A stretch of DNA of 64,000 bases from Desulfosporosinus sp. (GCA_020692355.1 JAIMKP010000007.1:1-64000), one strand, 5' to 3'; shown: positions 17,890 to 27,613, numbered from the stretch's first letter. A program made the numbers and translations. Notes: generated from the sequence alone by a model not told the origin.

Positions 17890-18797
17890 GCACCGTCACC
17901 ATCGGAACGCGGGACAGCAGTCTAGCAAAGTGGCAGGCCGAATGGGTACGTTCCCAACTGGAGAAAGCGTATCCAAGTCAGCATTTTGAGCTAATTCCAG
18001 TGAAGACAAAAGGGGATAAGATCCTTGATGTTCCTTTAGCCAAGATCGGGGATAAAGGACTGTTTACCAAAGAACTGGAACAGGCGCTTTTGGGTCGGGA
18101 TATCGATTTAGCAGTACACAGTCTGAAAGACTTGCCCACCATGCTTCCGGAAGGGTTAATGCTGGCGGCATTTTGCCAGCGGGAGGAACCCCGGGATGTG
18201 TTTTTGGGCAAAAACGGCACAAAGCTGGAGGATTTGCCGCCCGGGTCGGTCATCGGAACCAGCAGTCTTCGGCGCAAGGCTCAGCTCCAGCACATGCGCC
18301 CAGATTTAGAGTTTGCGGATCTGCGGGGCAACCTGCAAACCCGATGGCAAAAACTGCAGAGGTCAGACCTCGCCGGCATAGTTCTGGCAGCCGCTGGGGT
18401 CAAGCGCCTCGGCTGGGAAGAACGGATTACCCAGGTTATTCCCACTCAGTGGGTCCTGCCCGCTGTTGGACAAGGGTGCATCGCTGTGGAGATTGCCGAG
18501 AACCGTTCGGAGATGGCTCGGATGTTAAGCATTCTCAATGACCATGAGACAGAAAGGGCGGTGTTAGCCGAGCGCAGCTTGATGCGCCGCCTTGAAGGGG
18601 GCTGTCAGGTTCCGATAGGGGCACTGGCAGAAATACGAGAGAATAGGATCGTGTTAAAGGGTATGGTAGCCAGTTTGGATGGCAAGGCAATGCTACGTGC
18701 AGAGGCTCAGGGGTTTGACCCTGTGCAAGTGGGCTTGGAAGTAGCTGATAACCTATTGGCCCAGGGGGCGCAGGCCATCTTGCAGGCGATTCGCTGA
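17886..18797 (+). CDS. hemC: Porphobilinogen deaminase (hydroxymethylbilane synthase)
   Basis: Polymerises four porphobilinogens to hydroxymethylbilane. Signature segments are [33 protein letters not shown] and the dipyrromethane cofactor cysteine in [10 protein letters not shown]. 303 residues is standard. ATG at 17886 overlaps the hemA stop. Confidence 0.96.
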   Translation: MSTVTIGTRDSSLAKWQAEWVRSQLEKAYPSQHFELIPVKTKGDKILDVPLAKIGDKGLFTKELEQALLGRDIDLAVHSLKDLPTMLPEGLMLAAFCQREEPRDVFLGKNGTKLEDLPPGSVIGTSSLRRKAQLQHMRPDLEFADLRGNLQTRWQKLQRSDLAGIVLAAAGVKRLGWEERITQVIPTQWVLPAVGQGCIAVEIAENRSEMARMLSILNDHETERAVLAERSLMRRLEGGCQVPIGALAEIRENRIVLKGMVASLDGKAMLRAEAQGFDPVQVGLEVADNLLAQGAQAILQAIR

Positions 18798-18883
18798 TGA
18801 AAGGCGTGAACTGCCGACCGCTGGATAGAGCGCTATGGGTTTAGGAGACCTTGCGTAGAAATAATGGGATGGGAGTGTGTCGA

Positions 18884-20395
18884 TTGGGCCAGGGATATGT
18901 ATATTTAGTCGGTGGCGGCCCCGGTGATCCGGGTTTGCTGACCTTAAAAGGGGCAGAGTGCATCGGGAAGGCCGATGTTTTAGTCTATGATCGATTAGTC
19001 TCCAGACGTTTACTGAGCTTAGCACGGCCAGACTGTGAACGGATCTATGTTGGCAAATCGCCGGAACGGCATACCTTCACCCAGGACGCGATTAACGAGG
19101 TTTTGGTGCAAAAGAGCCGGGAAGGGAAGATTGTCACCCGCTTAAAAGGGGGAGATCCCTTCGTTTTTGGACGCGGGGGTGAGGAAGCCGAGGCCTTGCT
19201 GGACGCAGGGATTCCCTATGAAGTGGTACCAGGGATCACTTCGGCCATCGCGGTTCCTGCCTATGCCGGCATTCCGGTAACTCACCGCGACTTAACTTCT
19301 ACGTTTACGGTTGTCACAGGGCATGAAGATCCGACGAAGAATGCCTCGGCCATTCCTTGGGAACTGTTGGCCCAAGGAAATGGAACCGTGGTATTTCTTA
19401 TGGGCATGGAAAACCTGCCTCTCATCGGGGAAAAACTGATTCAGCATGGCCGTAGGCCGGATACTCCGGCAGGAGTCATACAATGGGGAACCAGGCCAGA
19501 ACAACGGACCTTGGTATCCCAACTTGATGAAATAGCAAAACAGGCTGAGAAACAAGGTTTCTCTTCGCCATCTGTTATCATTGTGGGCGATGTCGTGTCC
19601 CTCCGGGAAAAACTACAATGGTTAGAGAAAAAGCCCCTTTTCGGCGCTCGGATCATTGTGACCCGAGCGCGGAACCAAGCGAGCACCCTCTCCAAGGCGA
19701 TCGAGGATTTAGGTGGAGAGGCGTGGGAATTCCCAGCCATTGAGCTGGCAGCTCCAACCCAGCCAGAGCATTTGGCCAAGGCGATCGCAAAAATTAAAAC
19801 CTTTGAATGGTTGGTGTTTACGAGTGTCAATGGGGTTGAAGCCTTCTTTAAAGAATTTGAGCGACAGGATAAAGACATCCGGGAATTGGCTGGAATCGAG
19901 TTGGTCGCCATCGGGCCAGTGACGCAGAGCGCCCTTCAAGAACGTGGGTTGAAGGTCGCTTTCGTTCCTCCTGAATATCGGGCCGAGGCGATCATCAGCG
20001 GTTTGGCCAGCCGGGTTTTGCGCGGGCAGAGGGTACTTTTGGCACGGGCAGAAGAGGCGCGCGACATTTTGCCGGAATCCTTGAAAGCGCTCGGAGCGGA
20101 AGTTTGGGATGTCCCGGCTTATCGAACGGTCATGGGGCAAGGCGGGGCAGAACTGCACGATTTGCTGGCGGAGAAAGCGGTTCATGCGGTCACGTTTACG
20201 AGTTCGTCTACGGTGAAAAACTTTATCAAACTGATCGGCGGGGAAATCTCGCTCTTAGAGGGAATTAAGCTCTTTTCCATCGGTCCGATCACGAGTGCCA
20301 CAGCCCGCGAACTCGGGCTGACCATTGATGGAGAAGCCCTTCATTACACCATTGAGGGGTTGATCGAATCCTTGATTGAGGGGGTTAGAGTATGA
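18884..20395 (+). CDS. cobA-hemD: Fused uroporphyrinogen-III methyltransferase and uroporphyrinogen-III synthase
   Basis: Two consecutive enzymes in one chain. The first half (to about residue 240) is an SAM-dependent methyltransferase making precorrin-2, with YLVGGGPGDPGLLTLKG, RLKGGDPFVFGRG and VVPGITSA. The second half (about 250-503) is HemD, closing hydroxymethylbilane to uroporphyrinogen III; FTSVNGVEAFF and TFTSSSTVKNF are typical. The start is uncertain: TTG at 18884 has GGGAG 8 bases upstream and begins at the family N-terminus; ATG at 18869 and TTG at 18851 are alternatives. It overlaps ahbC by 4 bases. Confidence 0.92.
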   Translation: MGQGYVYLVGGGPGDPGLLTLKGAECIGKADVLVYDRLVSRRLLSLARPDCERIYVGKSPERHTFTQDAINEVLVQKSREGKIVTRLKGGDPFVFGRGGEEAEALLDAGIPYEVVPGITSAIAVPAYAGIPVTHRDLTSTFTVVTGHEDPTKNASAIPWELLAQGNGTVVFLMGMENLPLIGEKLIQHGRRPDTPAGVIQWGTRPEQRTLVSQLDEIAKQAEKQGFSSPSVIIVGDVVSLREKLQWLEKKPLFGARIIVTRARNQASTLSKAIEDLGGEAWEFPAIELAAPTQPEHLAKAIAKIKTFEWLVFTSVNGVEAFFKEFERQDKDIRELAGIELVAIGPVTQSALQERGLKVAFVPPEYRAEAIISGLASRVLRGQRVLLARAEEARDILPESLKALGAEVWDVPAYRTVMGQGGAELHDLLAEKAVHAVTFTSSSTVKNFIKLIGGEISLLEGIKLFSIGPITSATARELGLTIDGEALHYTIEGLIESLIEGVRV

Positions 20396-21567
20396 TCAGC
20401 GTCACAAAGCTTCTATATAACACAGAGTACTTTGGGGATTCCCTCCGCTACAGCCAGCAGTCGAGAGGAGCCTTACATGGAACCACTACGGGTTCTGGAC
20501 CTGTGGTCGTCTGGAATTCTACCCGCACCTGCAACCTGAAGTGTGCCCACTGTTACATGGATTCGGATGCCCGCAAGTATGAGGGAGAGCTGACGACCAA
20601 GGAAGCCAAAGAATTTATTGATGATTTGGCAGCTTTTCGAGTGCCCGTACTCCTCTTCTCCGGCGGGGAACCCCTGATTCGCCCGGATTTCTTCGAACTT
20701 GCGGAATATGCCATCAGCAAAGGCATCCGAACCACGCTTTCTACCAATGGAACTCTCATTACAGCGGACGTGGCCCGGCGCTTAAAAGGGATCGGGGTCG
20801 GGTATGTGGGGATTTCGCTGGACGGGCTACGGGATGTCAATGACAAGTTCCGTGGCAAAGAGGGTGCTTTTACCGCTGCTATGCAGGGGATTCAAAACTG
20901 TGTGGCGGTTGGACAGCGTGTCGGGCTGCGCTTTACAATCAACCGTCACAATTATGAGGAAATGGACAAGATTTTTGATTTTATCGAGGCTGAAAAAATT
21001 GATCGCGTCTGTTTCTACCATTTGGTCTATTCAGGCCGCGGGAACAAGATGATTCAGGATGATTTAAGCCCTGAAGAATCAAGGAATGCGATGGAGATCA
21101 TTGTTCGCCGGACGGAAGATTATGAGGCACGGGGGTTAAAAAAGGAAATCCTGACCGTGGATAACCATTGCGATGGGGTCTACTTGTACGTTCGTGCTTT
21201 GAATCAAGACGTAGGACAGGCTGAACGCATCAAAAATCTTATTTCCCTCAACGGTGGAAATCGTTCGGGTATGGCTTTTGCTGAGGTTGATCCCTACGGA
21301 AATGTCCATCCGGATCAATTTACTCAGCACGTTACTTTTGGCAATGTACGCGAACGGCCCTTTGGGGAGATTTGGACGGACACAAGCCAACCTATTCTGG
21401 CGGGCCTAAAGAACCGCAAGCCTCTCTTAAAGGGACGCTGTTCGGTCTGTAAGTTTTTGGACATTTGTAATGGCAACTTCCGCACCCGGGCAGAGGCGGT
21501 GACCGGGGATTTTTGGGAGTCGGATCCGGCCTGTTATTTAACGGACGAAGAGATCGGGCTGACGTAA
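20392..21567 (+). CDS. ahbC: Radical SAM protein AhbC/NirJ1 (didecarboxysiroheme deacetylase)
   Basis: Radical SAM enzyme of the siroheme-dependent heme route, expected to remove two acetate side chains from 12,18-didecarboxysiroheme to give iron-coproporphyrin. The SAM cluster is Cys47, Cys51, Cys54 (CNLKCAHC); FSGGEPL follows. The C-terminal region has CSVCKFLDIC and a later Cys for an auxiliary cluster. At 391 residues with an N-terminal extension it matches the longer NirJ1/AhbC type and not the shorter AhbD. The ATG overlaps cobA-hemD. Position in the cluster, without nitrite reductase genes, supports heme b over heme d1. Confidence 0.85.
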   Translation: MISVTKLLYNTEYFGDSLRYSQQSRGALHGTTTGSGPVVVWNSTRTCNLKCAHCYMDSDARKYEGELTTKEAKEFIDDLAAFRVPVLLFSGGEPLIRPDFFELAEYAISKGIRTTLSTNGTLITADVARRLKGIGVGYVGISLDGLRDVNDKFRGKEGAFTAAMQGIQNCVAVGQRVGLRFTINRHNYEEMDKIFDFIEAEKIDRVCFYHLVYSGRGNKMIQDDLSPEESRNAMEIIVRRTEDYEARGLKKEILTVDNHCDGVYLYVRALNQDVGQAERIKNLISLNGGNRSGMAFAEVDPYGNVHPDQFTQHVTFGNVRERPFGEIWTDTSQPILAGLKNRKPLLKGRCSVCKFLDICNGNFRTRAEAVTGDFWESDPACYLTDEEIGLT

Positions 21568-21571
21568 CGGC

Positions 21572-21690
<119 letters not shown>

Positions 21691-21720
21691 GCGCAAACAA
21701 AGCATGAGGGAGTGGGAAAG

Positions 21721-22689
21721 ATGAACTTAACAAGACGCCCCCGCCGCTTGAGAGCGAGCGAAGCCATCCGTCGGATGGTGCGTGAAAACCGGATTCAAGT
21801 TGATGATTTAATCTATCCCATGTTTGTAATGCCGGGTAAAAACCAAAAAGTTGAAGTGCCTTCTATGCCTGGTGTTTTCCAGTACTCGTTGGATGAATTT
21901 GTCGCGGACTTGAAGGAAGTCGTCGCTTTGGGTATCCCCGCGATTCTTCTTTTCGGTTTGCCTGAGAGCAAAGATTCGCAAGGGAGCGGGGCTTATCATG
22001 AACACGGAATCATCCAGGAAGCTGTGCGTCTGGCTAAAAAATCCTACCCTGATCTCTATGTGATTACTGATGTCTGTCTCTGCGAATACACGGATCACGG
22101 CCATTGCGGGATCGTCCAAGATGGTTTGATTCTCAATGACCCAACCTTAGATCTCCTCTCCCGCACGGCGGTTTCGCATGCTTTGGCCGGAGCGGATATG
22201 GTTGCTCCGTCTGACATGATGGACGGTCGGGTCGCTGCTATTCGGGCGGCATTGGATCAAGCAGGTTTTGAACACATCCCGATCATGGCCTATTCCGCGA
22301 AGTTTGCCTCTGGATTTTATGGACCTTTTCGGGATGCGGCCGGATCCACGCCCCAGTTTGGGGATCGGCGCACCTATCAGATGGATCCGCCGAATGGCAA
22401 TGAAGCCATGTTAGAGACAGCCTTGGACATGGAGGAAGGGGCTGACCTGGTCATTGTGAAACCTGCTCTCTCCTATGGGGATATTATTTATCGTACGAAG
22501 GAACGCTTTGGGGTTCCGGTGGCTGCCTATAATGTGAGCGGGGAGTATGCGATGGTTAAAGCCGCTGCTCTTCAGGGGTGGATTGATGAACAACGAGTGG
22601 TCATGGAGGCCCTGGTGGGGATGAAGCGTGCGGGAGCCGATCTTATCATCACCTATCATGCGCTCGATGTCGCGCGCTGGCTGAAATAG
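21721..22689 (+). CDS. hemB: Delta-aminolevulinic acid dehydratase (porphobilinogen synthase)
   Basis: Condenses two aminolevulinates to porphobilinogen. The active-site lysines are in [16 protein letters not shown] and [10 protein letters not shown]. The [14 protein letters not shown] segment has the cysteines of the zinc-binding type. 322 residues is usual. ATG at 21721 has AGGGAG 9 bases upstream; GTG at 21712 is the longer option. Repeats separate it from ahbC and ahbD. Confidence 0.95.
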   Translation: MNLTRRPRRLRASEAIRRMVRENRIQVDDLIYPMFVMPGKNQKVEVPSMPGVFQYSLDEFVADLKEVVALGIPAILLFGLPESKDSQGSGAYHEHGIIQEAVRLAKKSYPDLYVITDVCLCEYTDHGHCGIVQDGLILNDPTLDLLSRTAVSHALAGADMVAPSDMMDGRVAAIRAALDQAGFEHIPIMAYSAKFASGFYGPFRDAAGSTPQFGDRRTYQMDPPNGNEAMLETALDMEEGADLVIVKPALSYGDIIYRTKERFGVPVAAYNVSGEYAMVKAAALQGWIDEQRVVMEALVGMKRAGADLIITYHALDVARWLK

Positions 22690-22806
22690 AAGCCAGAAGT
22701 CAGAAGTCAGAAGTCACGTGAGACATCGGGGACGGTTCTTAGTGTCTGGAGTGTCTGTGCTTGGTGTCTGTGGGAGGTCGAATCAGAAGTCAGAGGTCAG
22801 AGGGAG
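22690..22806 (+). repeat. AGAAGTC heptamer array plus GGGGACGGTTCT core
   Basis: Three or four CAGAAGT units, then GTGAGACATCGGGGACGGTTCT followed by AGTGTC, several GTGTCTG units and further CAGAAGT/CAGAGGT units. Same layout as 21574-21690, again in a gap of the heme cluster. It ends at the ahbD ribosome-binding site. Confidence 0.7.
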
Positions 22807-22815
22807 GACGAAGTA

Positions 22816-23811
22816 ATGATCGTTTCTTGGAATACAACCAATGCCTGCAACATGTACTGTGACCATTGTTACCGCGATGCGGGCTGCAAGGCCGAAGAAG
22901 AATTAAATACTGCACAAGCAAAGGATCTCCTCGAAGGGATCGCGCGGGCAGGGTTTAAAATCATGATTTTCAGCGGGGGAGAGCCTCTGCTGCGACCGGA
23001 TATCATCGAGTTGGTTGCCTACGCTAAATCGTTGGGACTGCGTCCGGTGTTTGGCACCAATGGCACCCTCTTGACGCTGGAACTAGCCCAAAAATTGAAA
23101 GATGCCGGGGCCATGGGTATGGGGATTTCACTGGATTCGTTGGATCAGCAAAAACACGATACCTTTCGTCATTACCCTGGAGCCTGGGAAGAAGCGGTGC
23201 GAGGGATGCGTAACTGCCGCGAGGTTGGGCTTCCTTTCCAAATTCACACGACCGTCATGGATTGGAATGCCCACGAAATCGAAGCCATTACTGATTTTGC
23301 GGTGGCTGAAGGGGCAGTAGCCCACCATTTCTTCTTCCTCGTCCCGACTGGACGGGCTGTAAGTATCGAAGAAGAATCCTTGCGGGCTGAGGCCTATGAA
23401 GAGGTCTTGACCCGAATCATGAAAAAGCAGCAGACAGTGGATATTGAGTTGAAGCCAACCTGTGCTCCGCAGTTTATGCGCATCGCCAAACAGATGGGGA
23501 TGGATGTCCGTTTTGGCCGGGGTTGCTTGGCAGGTATCCATTATTGTATTATCGGACCGAAAGGGATTGTTCAGCCCTGCGCCTACCTCAACATCCCCCT
23601 AGGGGATGTTCGTATTACCCCCTTTGACGAGATTTGGCGAGATCATGAGGTGTTTCAAACCCTGCGCACCTTGGAGTACACGGGAGGATGCGGTAGCTGT
23701 GAGTTCAAGCGAATTTGTGGGGGCTGCCGGGCGCGGGCGGCCTATTACCATGAAGGGGACTACATGGCGGAAGAACCATGGTGCTTGTATCACGGTCGCA
23801 AGGGGGTCTAG
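22816..23811 (+). CDS. ahbD: Radical SAM protein AhbD/NirJ2 (heme synthase of the siroheme route)
   Basis: Expected last step of the pathway: oxidative decarboxylation of the two propionates of iron-coproporphyrin III to the vinyl groups of heme b. The SAM cluster is Cys11, Cys15, Cys18 (CNMYCDHC), with IFSGGEPLLRP after it. A C-terminal cysteine-rich segment (CGSCEFKRICGGC, then EEPWC) fits an auxiliary cluster. It is 331 residues, shorter at the N-terminus than ahbC, as NirJ2 proteins are. ATG at 22816 follows GGGAGG. It ends one base before the fused ahbA-ahbB gene. Confidence 0.85.
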   Translation: MIVSWNTTNACNMYCDHCYRDAGCKAEEELNTAQAKDLLEGIARAGFKIMIFSGGEPLLRPDIIELVAYAKSLGLRPVFGTNGTLLTLELAQKLKDAGAMGMGISLDSLDQQKHDTFRHYPGAWEEAVRGMRNCREVGLPFQIHTTVMDWNAHEIEAITDFAVAEGAVAHHFFFLVPTGRAVSIEEESLRAEAYEEVLTRIMKKQQTVDIELKPTCAPQFMRIAKQMGMDVRFGRGCLAGIHYCIIGPKGIVQPCAYLNIPLGDVRITPFDEIWRDHEVFQTLRTLEYTGGCGSCEFKRICGGCRARAAYYHEGDYMAEEPWCLYHGRKGV

Positions 23812-23812
23812 T

Positions 23813-24877
23813 ATGGACAAGATTGAACGCAAGCTTTTAAACCTTATCCAGGGCACATTCCCGATTCATCCTGAGCCCTATCGGATCTTGGGCGAGTCCA
23901 TAGGGGTAAGCGAAGAAGAAGTCTTGGCTAAAGTTCAGCATCTCTATGATCTGGGGGTCATCCGCCGTCTGGGTGGAGTTTTTGATTCCCGGCGTTTAGG
24001 TTATTTTTCCACACTTTGTACAGCGAAAGTACCAGAGGACAAGGTTTCTTTAGTTGCAGGGCTTCTTGCCAAGATTCCAGGGGTAACCCATAACTATGTG
24101 CGCAATCATGCCTATAATATATGGTTTACGCTGATCGCTATATCACGGGAGCAGGCCGAAAACACCCTGAAAGGTATCCGGGAGGCAGCAGGAATCGAAG
24201 TGTTCAGCCTACCTGCGACCAAAGTCTTTAAGATTCGTGTGGATTTCGATATGAGTCAGGAGAAATGGCTGGAAAAAGAAACAGAAGAGGATATCGAAGG
24301 GGATATCGAAGAGGACATCGAAGAGGATGTGGAGATTGAAGAGAAGGTGCAGGCAGGGAGCTTTGGTGTCAATCCCCAGCTCGGTAAAACGCCCGAACGA
24401 GGATGGCAGGATGAAGATCGGCCCCTGATCCGGGTTTTGCAGAAGGATCTGCCTCATGAACGGGCTCCGTTTGCAGCCTTAGCCCGCCAGATCGATTGGT
24501 CGGAAGAGAAGGTTATCAAGCGCACAGAGGCCTTGGTCAGGAGTGCTGTTATCCGTCGCTTTGGAGCAGTGCTCCGGCACCAAAAAGCCGGGTTTGTCGC
24601 TAACGCAATGGGAGTTTGGCAAGTTGAAGAGGCAAAAGTCCTGAAGGTAGGGGAGAAGATGGCCTCTTTCCGCGAAGTAAGTCACTGCTATCAAAGGCCG
24701 ACTCTTTCGGATTGGCCGTATAACCTCTTTACGATGATTCATGGACATACTCCAGAGAATTGTCAGACGATCATGGAGAAGATTGCAGGTGAGACGGGTG
24801 TGACCCGGTATGCTATGTTATTTAGCCAGGCAGAACTCAAGAAGAGCAGCATGGAGTATTTTGCGGAAGAGGAGTGA
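23813..24877 (+). CDS. Fused siroheme decarboxylase AhbA-AhbB
   Basis: Siroheme decarboxylase removes two acetate carboxyls from siroheme to give 12,18-didecarboxysiroheme; it is normally two Lrp/AsnC-like subunits. Here both are in one 354-residue chain: residues 1-145 (helix-turn-helix with VIRRLGGVFDSRRLGY) and about 200-354 (VIRRFGAVLRHQKAGF), each with a VxxRFG-type segment. They are joined by an acidic linker encoded by four 12-base repeats (24287-24334; EDIE/GDIE units). ATG at 23813 follows AAGGGGG. The stop TGA lies in the first bases of the adjoining hairpin repeat. Confidence 0.85.
   Translation: MDKIERKLLNLIQGTFPIHPEPYRILGESIGVSEEEVLAKVQHLYDLGVIRRLGGVFDSRRLGYFSTLCTAKVPEDKVSLVAGLLAKIPGVTHNYVRNHAYNIWFTLIAISREQAENTLKGIREAAGIEVFSLPATKVFKIRVDFDMSQEKWLEKETEEDIEGDIEEDIEEDVEIEEKVQAGSFGVNPQLGKTPERGWQDEDRPLIRVLQKDLPHERAPFAALARQIDWSEEKVIKRTEALVRSAVIRRFGAVLRHQKAGFVANAMGVWQVEEAKVLKVGEKMASFREVSHCYQRPTLSDWPYNLFTMIHGHTPENCQTIMEKIAGETGVTRYAMLFSQAELKKSSMEYFAEEE
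24287..24334 (+). repeat. 12-base coding repeat in the AhbA-AhbB linker
   Basis: Four in-frame copies of a GAGGATATCGAA-type unit encode alternating acidic tetrapeptides and form the linker between the two domains. The tract can vary in copy number without frameshift. Confidence 0.75.
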
Positions 24878-25003
24878 ACTCGTTCAGTGAACTCGTTCAG
24901 CTCAAGCTGAACATCGAGACTTCGGTGGGGGAGTCTACCCCCACCGAAGCAGAGTACGGGGGACCCACTCCCACTTGTAGAAGTGGGAGTCTTGCGGTTG
25001 GAT
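24874..25003 (+). repeat. Hairpin repeat copy 3, overlapping a stop codon
   Basis: GTGAACTCGTTCA is present twice in tandem, then the left hairpin GTTCAGC-tcaa-GCTGAAC, the central CTTCGGTGGGGG/CCCCCACCGAAG hairpin and the right ACTCCCACTT-gtag-AAGTGGGAGT hairpin, ending TTGGAT. The TGA inside GTGAAC is the stop codon of the ahbA-ahbB gene. Confidence 0.8.
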
Positions 25004-25082
25004 AAATATGGAAGTCCCTAAAAAGGTTTGGAATAGAACGTCAGAGTATTGATAAGACTTTACGGAAAGGCGGGCTAAGGCG

Positions 25083-26366
25083 ATGTATGAAACCAAGAGC
25101 AAAGCGGCCTTTGAAAGAGCGAAACGGGTGATCCCCGGCGGGGTGAATTCCCCGGTACGCGCCTTTCGTTCAGTCGGTCGTGATCCCGTATTTATCGAGC
25201 GGGCATCCGGAGCGCATATGTGGGATATTGATGGTAATGAATATATTGATTATGTAGGTTCCTGGGGTCCGTTGATCCTTGGTCATGCCCATCCGGAAGT
25301 GATAGCGGCGATTGGGAAAGCGGCTGAACGCGGCACGAGTTATGGTGCGCCCACGGAATTGGAGACAGAACTGGCGGAGGTTGTCCTGAAAGCGTTTCCG
25401 TCGATGCAAATGGTGCGCATGGTGAATTCCGGAACAGAGGCCACCATGAGTGCGCTGCGGCTGGCAAGAGGGGTGACGGGGCGCTCTAAGATCGTAAAGT
25501 TTGAAGGGTGTTACCACGGGCATGCCGATCAGCTCCTGATTAAGGCTGGGAGTGGGGCCTTGACGCTGGGGGTGCCGACATCGCCGGGAGTGCCGGCAGC
25601 GATTGCGGCCACAACCCTCTCCGCCTCTTACAACGACTTGAATGGTCTAAGAGATATCTTTGAGCTTTATGGTGAAGATATCGCAGCGGTTATTTTGGAG
25701 CCGGTGGCTGGAAATATGGGGGTTGTTCTACCCGAACCTGGCTTTCTGGAAGGACTCAGGGCGATAACGAGGGAATACGGTGCTCTGCTCATTTTTGATG
25801 AGGTTATGACGGGTTTCCGGGTGAGTTATGGGGGTGCCCAAGCCTATTATGGAATTGATCCCGATTTGACGTGCCTCGGAAAAATCATCGGTGGTGGGCT
25901 GCCGGTGGGTGCCTATGGAGGAAAACGCAGGTTTATGGAACACATTGCTCCGAGCGGGCCCGTGTACCAGGCAGGCACCTTGTCGGGAAACCCCTTGGCC
26001 ATGACGGCAGGACTCACTACCCTACGCAGCCTGCAGAAGCCGGGAGTGTATGAGGAACTCACGGCTAAAACCCAGCACTTGGCACAAGGACTGGAAGGCC
26101 TGGCAAAGGAAGCGGGGCTTCCTGTCTGGGTTAATACGGCCGGAGCCATGTTTTCAGTTTTCTTTACTGAAACACATGTGAAGGATTATGTCAGCGCCTG
26201 CACTTCTGATGTGGAGCGTTTTGCCTCCTATTTCCGAGGGATGTTGGAACGCGGGGTATATCTGGCTCCCAGTCAGTATGAAGCGGTCTTCCTGTCGACA
26301 GCCCATACCCGGGAGGATATCGACAAGACACTGGAGAAGGCGCGTCAGGTTCTGAAAAGCTTATAA
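25083..26366 (+). CDS. hemL: Glutamate-1-semialdehyde 2,1-aminomutase
   Basis: PLP enzyme converting glutamate-1-semialdehyde to 5-aminolevulinate, the partner of Hem[12 protein letters not shown] at the N-terminus, [26 protein letters not shown] and the PLP-lysine segment [14 protein letters not shown] are diagnostic. 427 residues. ATG at 25083 follows GGCGGGCTAAGGCG. It ends the heme cluster; a small diheme gene follows after 10 bases. Confidence 0.95.
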   Translation: MYETKSKAAFERAKRVIPGGVNSPVRAFRSVGRDPVFIERASGAHMWDIDGNEYIDYVGSWGPLILGHAHPEVIAAIGKAAERGTSYGAPTELETELAEVVLKAFPSMQMVRMVNSGTEATMSALRLARGVTGRSKIVKFEGCYHGHADQLLIKAGSGALTLGVPTSPGVPAAIAATTLSASYNDLNGLRDIFELYGEDIAAVILEPVAGNMGVVLPEPGFLEGLRAITREYGALLIFDEVMTGFRVSYGGAQAYYGIDPDLTCLGKIIGGGLPVGAYGGKRRFMEHIAPSGPVYQAGTLSGNPLAMTAGLTTLRSLQKPGVYEELTAKTQHLAQGLEGLAKEAGLPVWVNTAGAMFSVFFTETHVKDYVSACTSDVERFASYFRGMLERGVYLAPSQYEAVFLSTAHTREDIDKTLEKARQVLKSL

Positions 26367-26376
26367 TCGGGGGGGG

Positions 26377-26670
26377 ATGAAGATGGAGAAAAAGCGGATC
26401 CTGCGCAGCTTGATTACACTAGGCCTTTTAGTCGCTTTGGGAATCGTCCTAGTTGTGTCAGGAAATTATGATGCGGCTAATCCCCATGCGTCTGTGTCCC
26501 GTGAGCGCTGGCTGAATGGGCCGGAGGGCCATGGCTATGCTGTGTTGAATAATCAGCAGCCACAGAAACAATGCCTGCCCTGTCATGAGAAAAAAGGTTT
26601 GGGTGGGAAATCCTATTGCCTCGACTGTCATGTAAAGTCTGGGGTTAAGGCAGAGATTCCTAATCTCTAG
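26377..26670 (+). CDS. Small membrane-anchored diheme c-type cytochrome
   Basis: 97 residues: one N-terminal membrane anchor (about residues 10-28) and an extracytoplasmic domain with two CxxCH motifs, CLPCH and CLDCH, near the C-terminus. I do not recognise a named family. ATG at 26383 has better spacing to the G-run and is an equally good start. It is 10 bases after hemL and probably co-transcribed. It could be an electron carrier or a heme-delivery chaperone; neither is shown. Confidence 0.75.
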   Translation: MKMEKKRILRSLITLGLLVALGIVLVVSGNYDAANPHASVSRERWLNGPEGHGYAVLNNQQPQKQCLPCHEKKGLGGKSYCLDCHVKSGVKAEIPNL

Positions 26671-26764
26671 AAGCGCTCCACATGTTCAAAATAATGGATG
26701 GAAAGCACCAGAGCCCTCTTTACGGAATAAACTGGAAATAGATCCAGAGTAAGGAGGGAACAGG

Positions 26765-27538
26765 GTGGATGCAGAGGAACGCTTTCATTATCTTGAACGT
26801 CTAGAGAAATTGCGGGATTCAAAGGTTTTAGTCTATTTTTCTTATCGGCCTTTGGATGATAGTATTCTCGTACCCCTTTACAAACAGCTGCGTGAGATCG
26901 GGCGGACAAAGAAGATTGATCTCATTCTTCATAGTTATGGCGGGGCTGTGGATACTCCGATCAAGGTTGTGATGCTGATTCGGGAATTCTGTGATGAATT
27001 TGCGGTCATCGTGCCCCTTGTAGCCAAGTCGGCGGCTTCCATGTTGGTTTTGGGAGCAGACGAAGTGGTCATGGGCCCGGTATCTGAACTCGGGCCGATA
27101 GACGCTCTCGTGAAGCATCCTGAATATAAGGATCTGTGGGTACCTGTTCAGGCTATGGAACATTGTTTGGACTATTTGCAGCGTTCAATCTTGGAAAGTC
27201 CTAATCCTGAAGTCGCCATATCGATCCTCACTCCTGTGTTGAACAAGTTAGATCCGTGGCTGATCGGAGATTATGAAAAGGCCTTAAAGGCTTCCCGCCA
27301 ATATGCTGAAGCCTTACTCTCCCGCTATATGCTGCATGACACCCCGGAACGGGTGCCATTAGTGACGAAAGCATTGACCGAAGGATACTTTTCTCATGGC
27401 TACCCTATCGGGCGCCAAGAAGCGAAACAACTTGGCCTAAAAGTCTTGGAAGCAGATGGGGAATTGTGGGATGTTATCTGGGAACTTTATTTAGGCTACG
27501 AGGAGTTATTTAGGGCAGCAGAAAGTCCAGAAGATTGA
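26765..27538 (+). CDS. ClpP-fold serine protease-like protein (SDH_sah family)
   Basis: 257 residues resembling the serine dehydrogenase proteinase/SppA-like group with a ClpP/crotonase fold. HSYGGAVDT (about residue 56) forms the oxyanion-loop region and VAKSAASMLVLGAD (about residue 86) holds the candidate nucleophile Ser92, placed as in ClpP AASM. No signal peptide is seen, so it is cytosolic or membrane-associated. GTG at 26765 follows AAGGAGGG. Substrate unknown. Confidence 0.7.
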   Translation: MDAEERFHYLERLEKLRDSKVLVYFSYRPLDDSILVPLYKQLREIGRTKKIDLILHSYGGAVDTPIKVVMLIREFCDEFAVIVPLVAKSAASMLVLGADEVVMGPVSELGPIDALVKHPEYKDLWVPVQAMEHCLDYLQRSILESPNPEVAISILTPVLNKLDPWLIGDYEKALKASRQYAEALLSRYMLHDTPERVPLVTKALTEGYFSHGYPIGRQEAKQLGLKVLEADGELWDVIWELYLGYEELFRAAESPED

Positions 27539-27545
27539 CTTTGAT

Positions 27546-27613
27546 ATGAACTCGTTCAATTAAAGTACGAGGTCCCACTTCCACTTGTAGAAGTGGGAGT
27601 CTCACGATTGGAT
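27546..27613 (+). repeat. Hairpin repeat copy 4 (internally deleted, 68 bp)
   Basis: Begins TGAACTCGTTCAATTAAAG, then jumps directly to AGTACGAGG and the right hairpin, ending TTGGAT. The right arm of the left hairpin and the whole central hairpin are missing. Confidence 0.75.

Noticed and set aside
23606-23812. Upstream extension of the ahbA-ahbB frame to 23606
   Set aside because: It overlaps the ahbD coding region in another frame; ATG 23813 has a ribosome-binding site and starts the Lrp-like domain.
25170-25523. Minus-strand frames within hemL, cobA-hemD and other long genes
   Set aside because: They are antisense shadows without ribosome-binding sites or recognisable domains.
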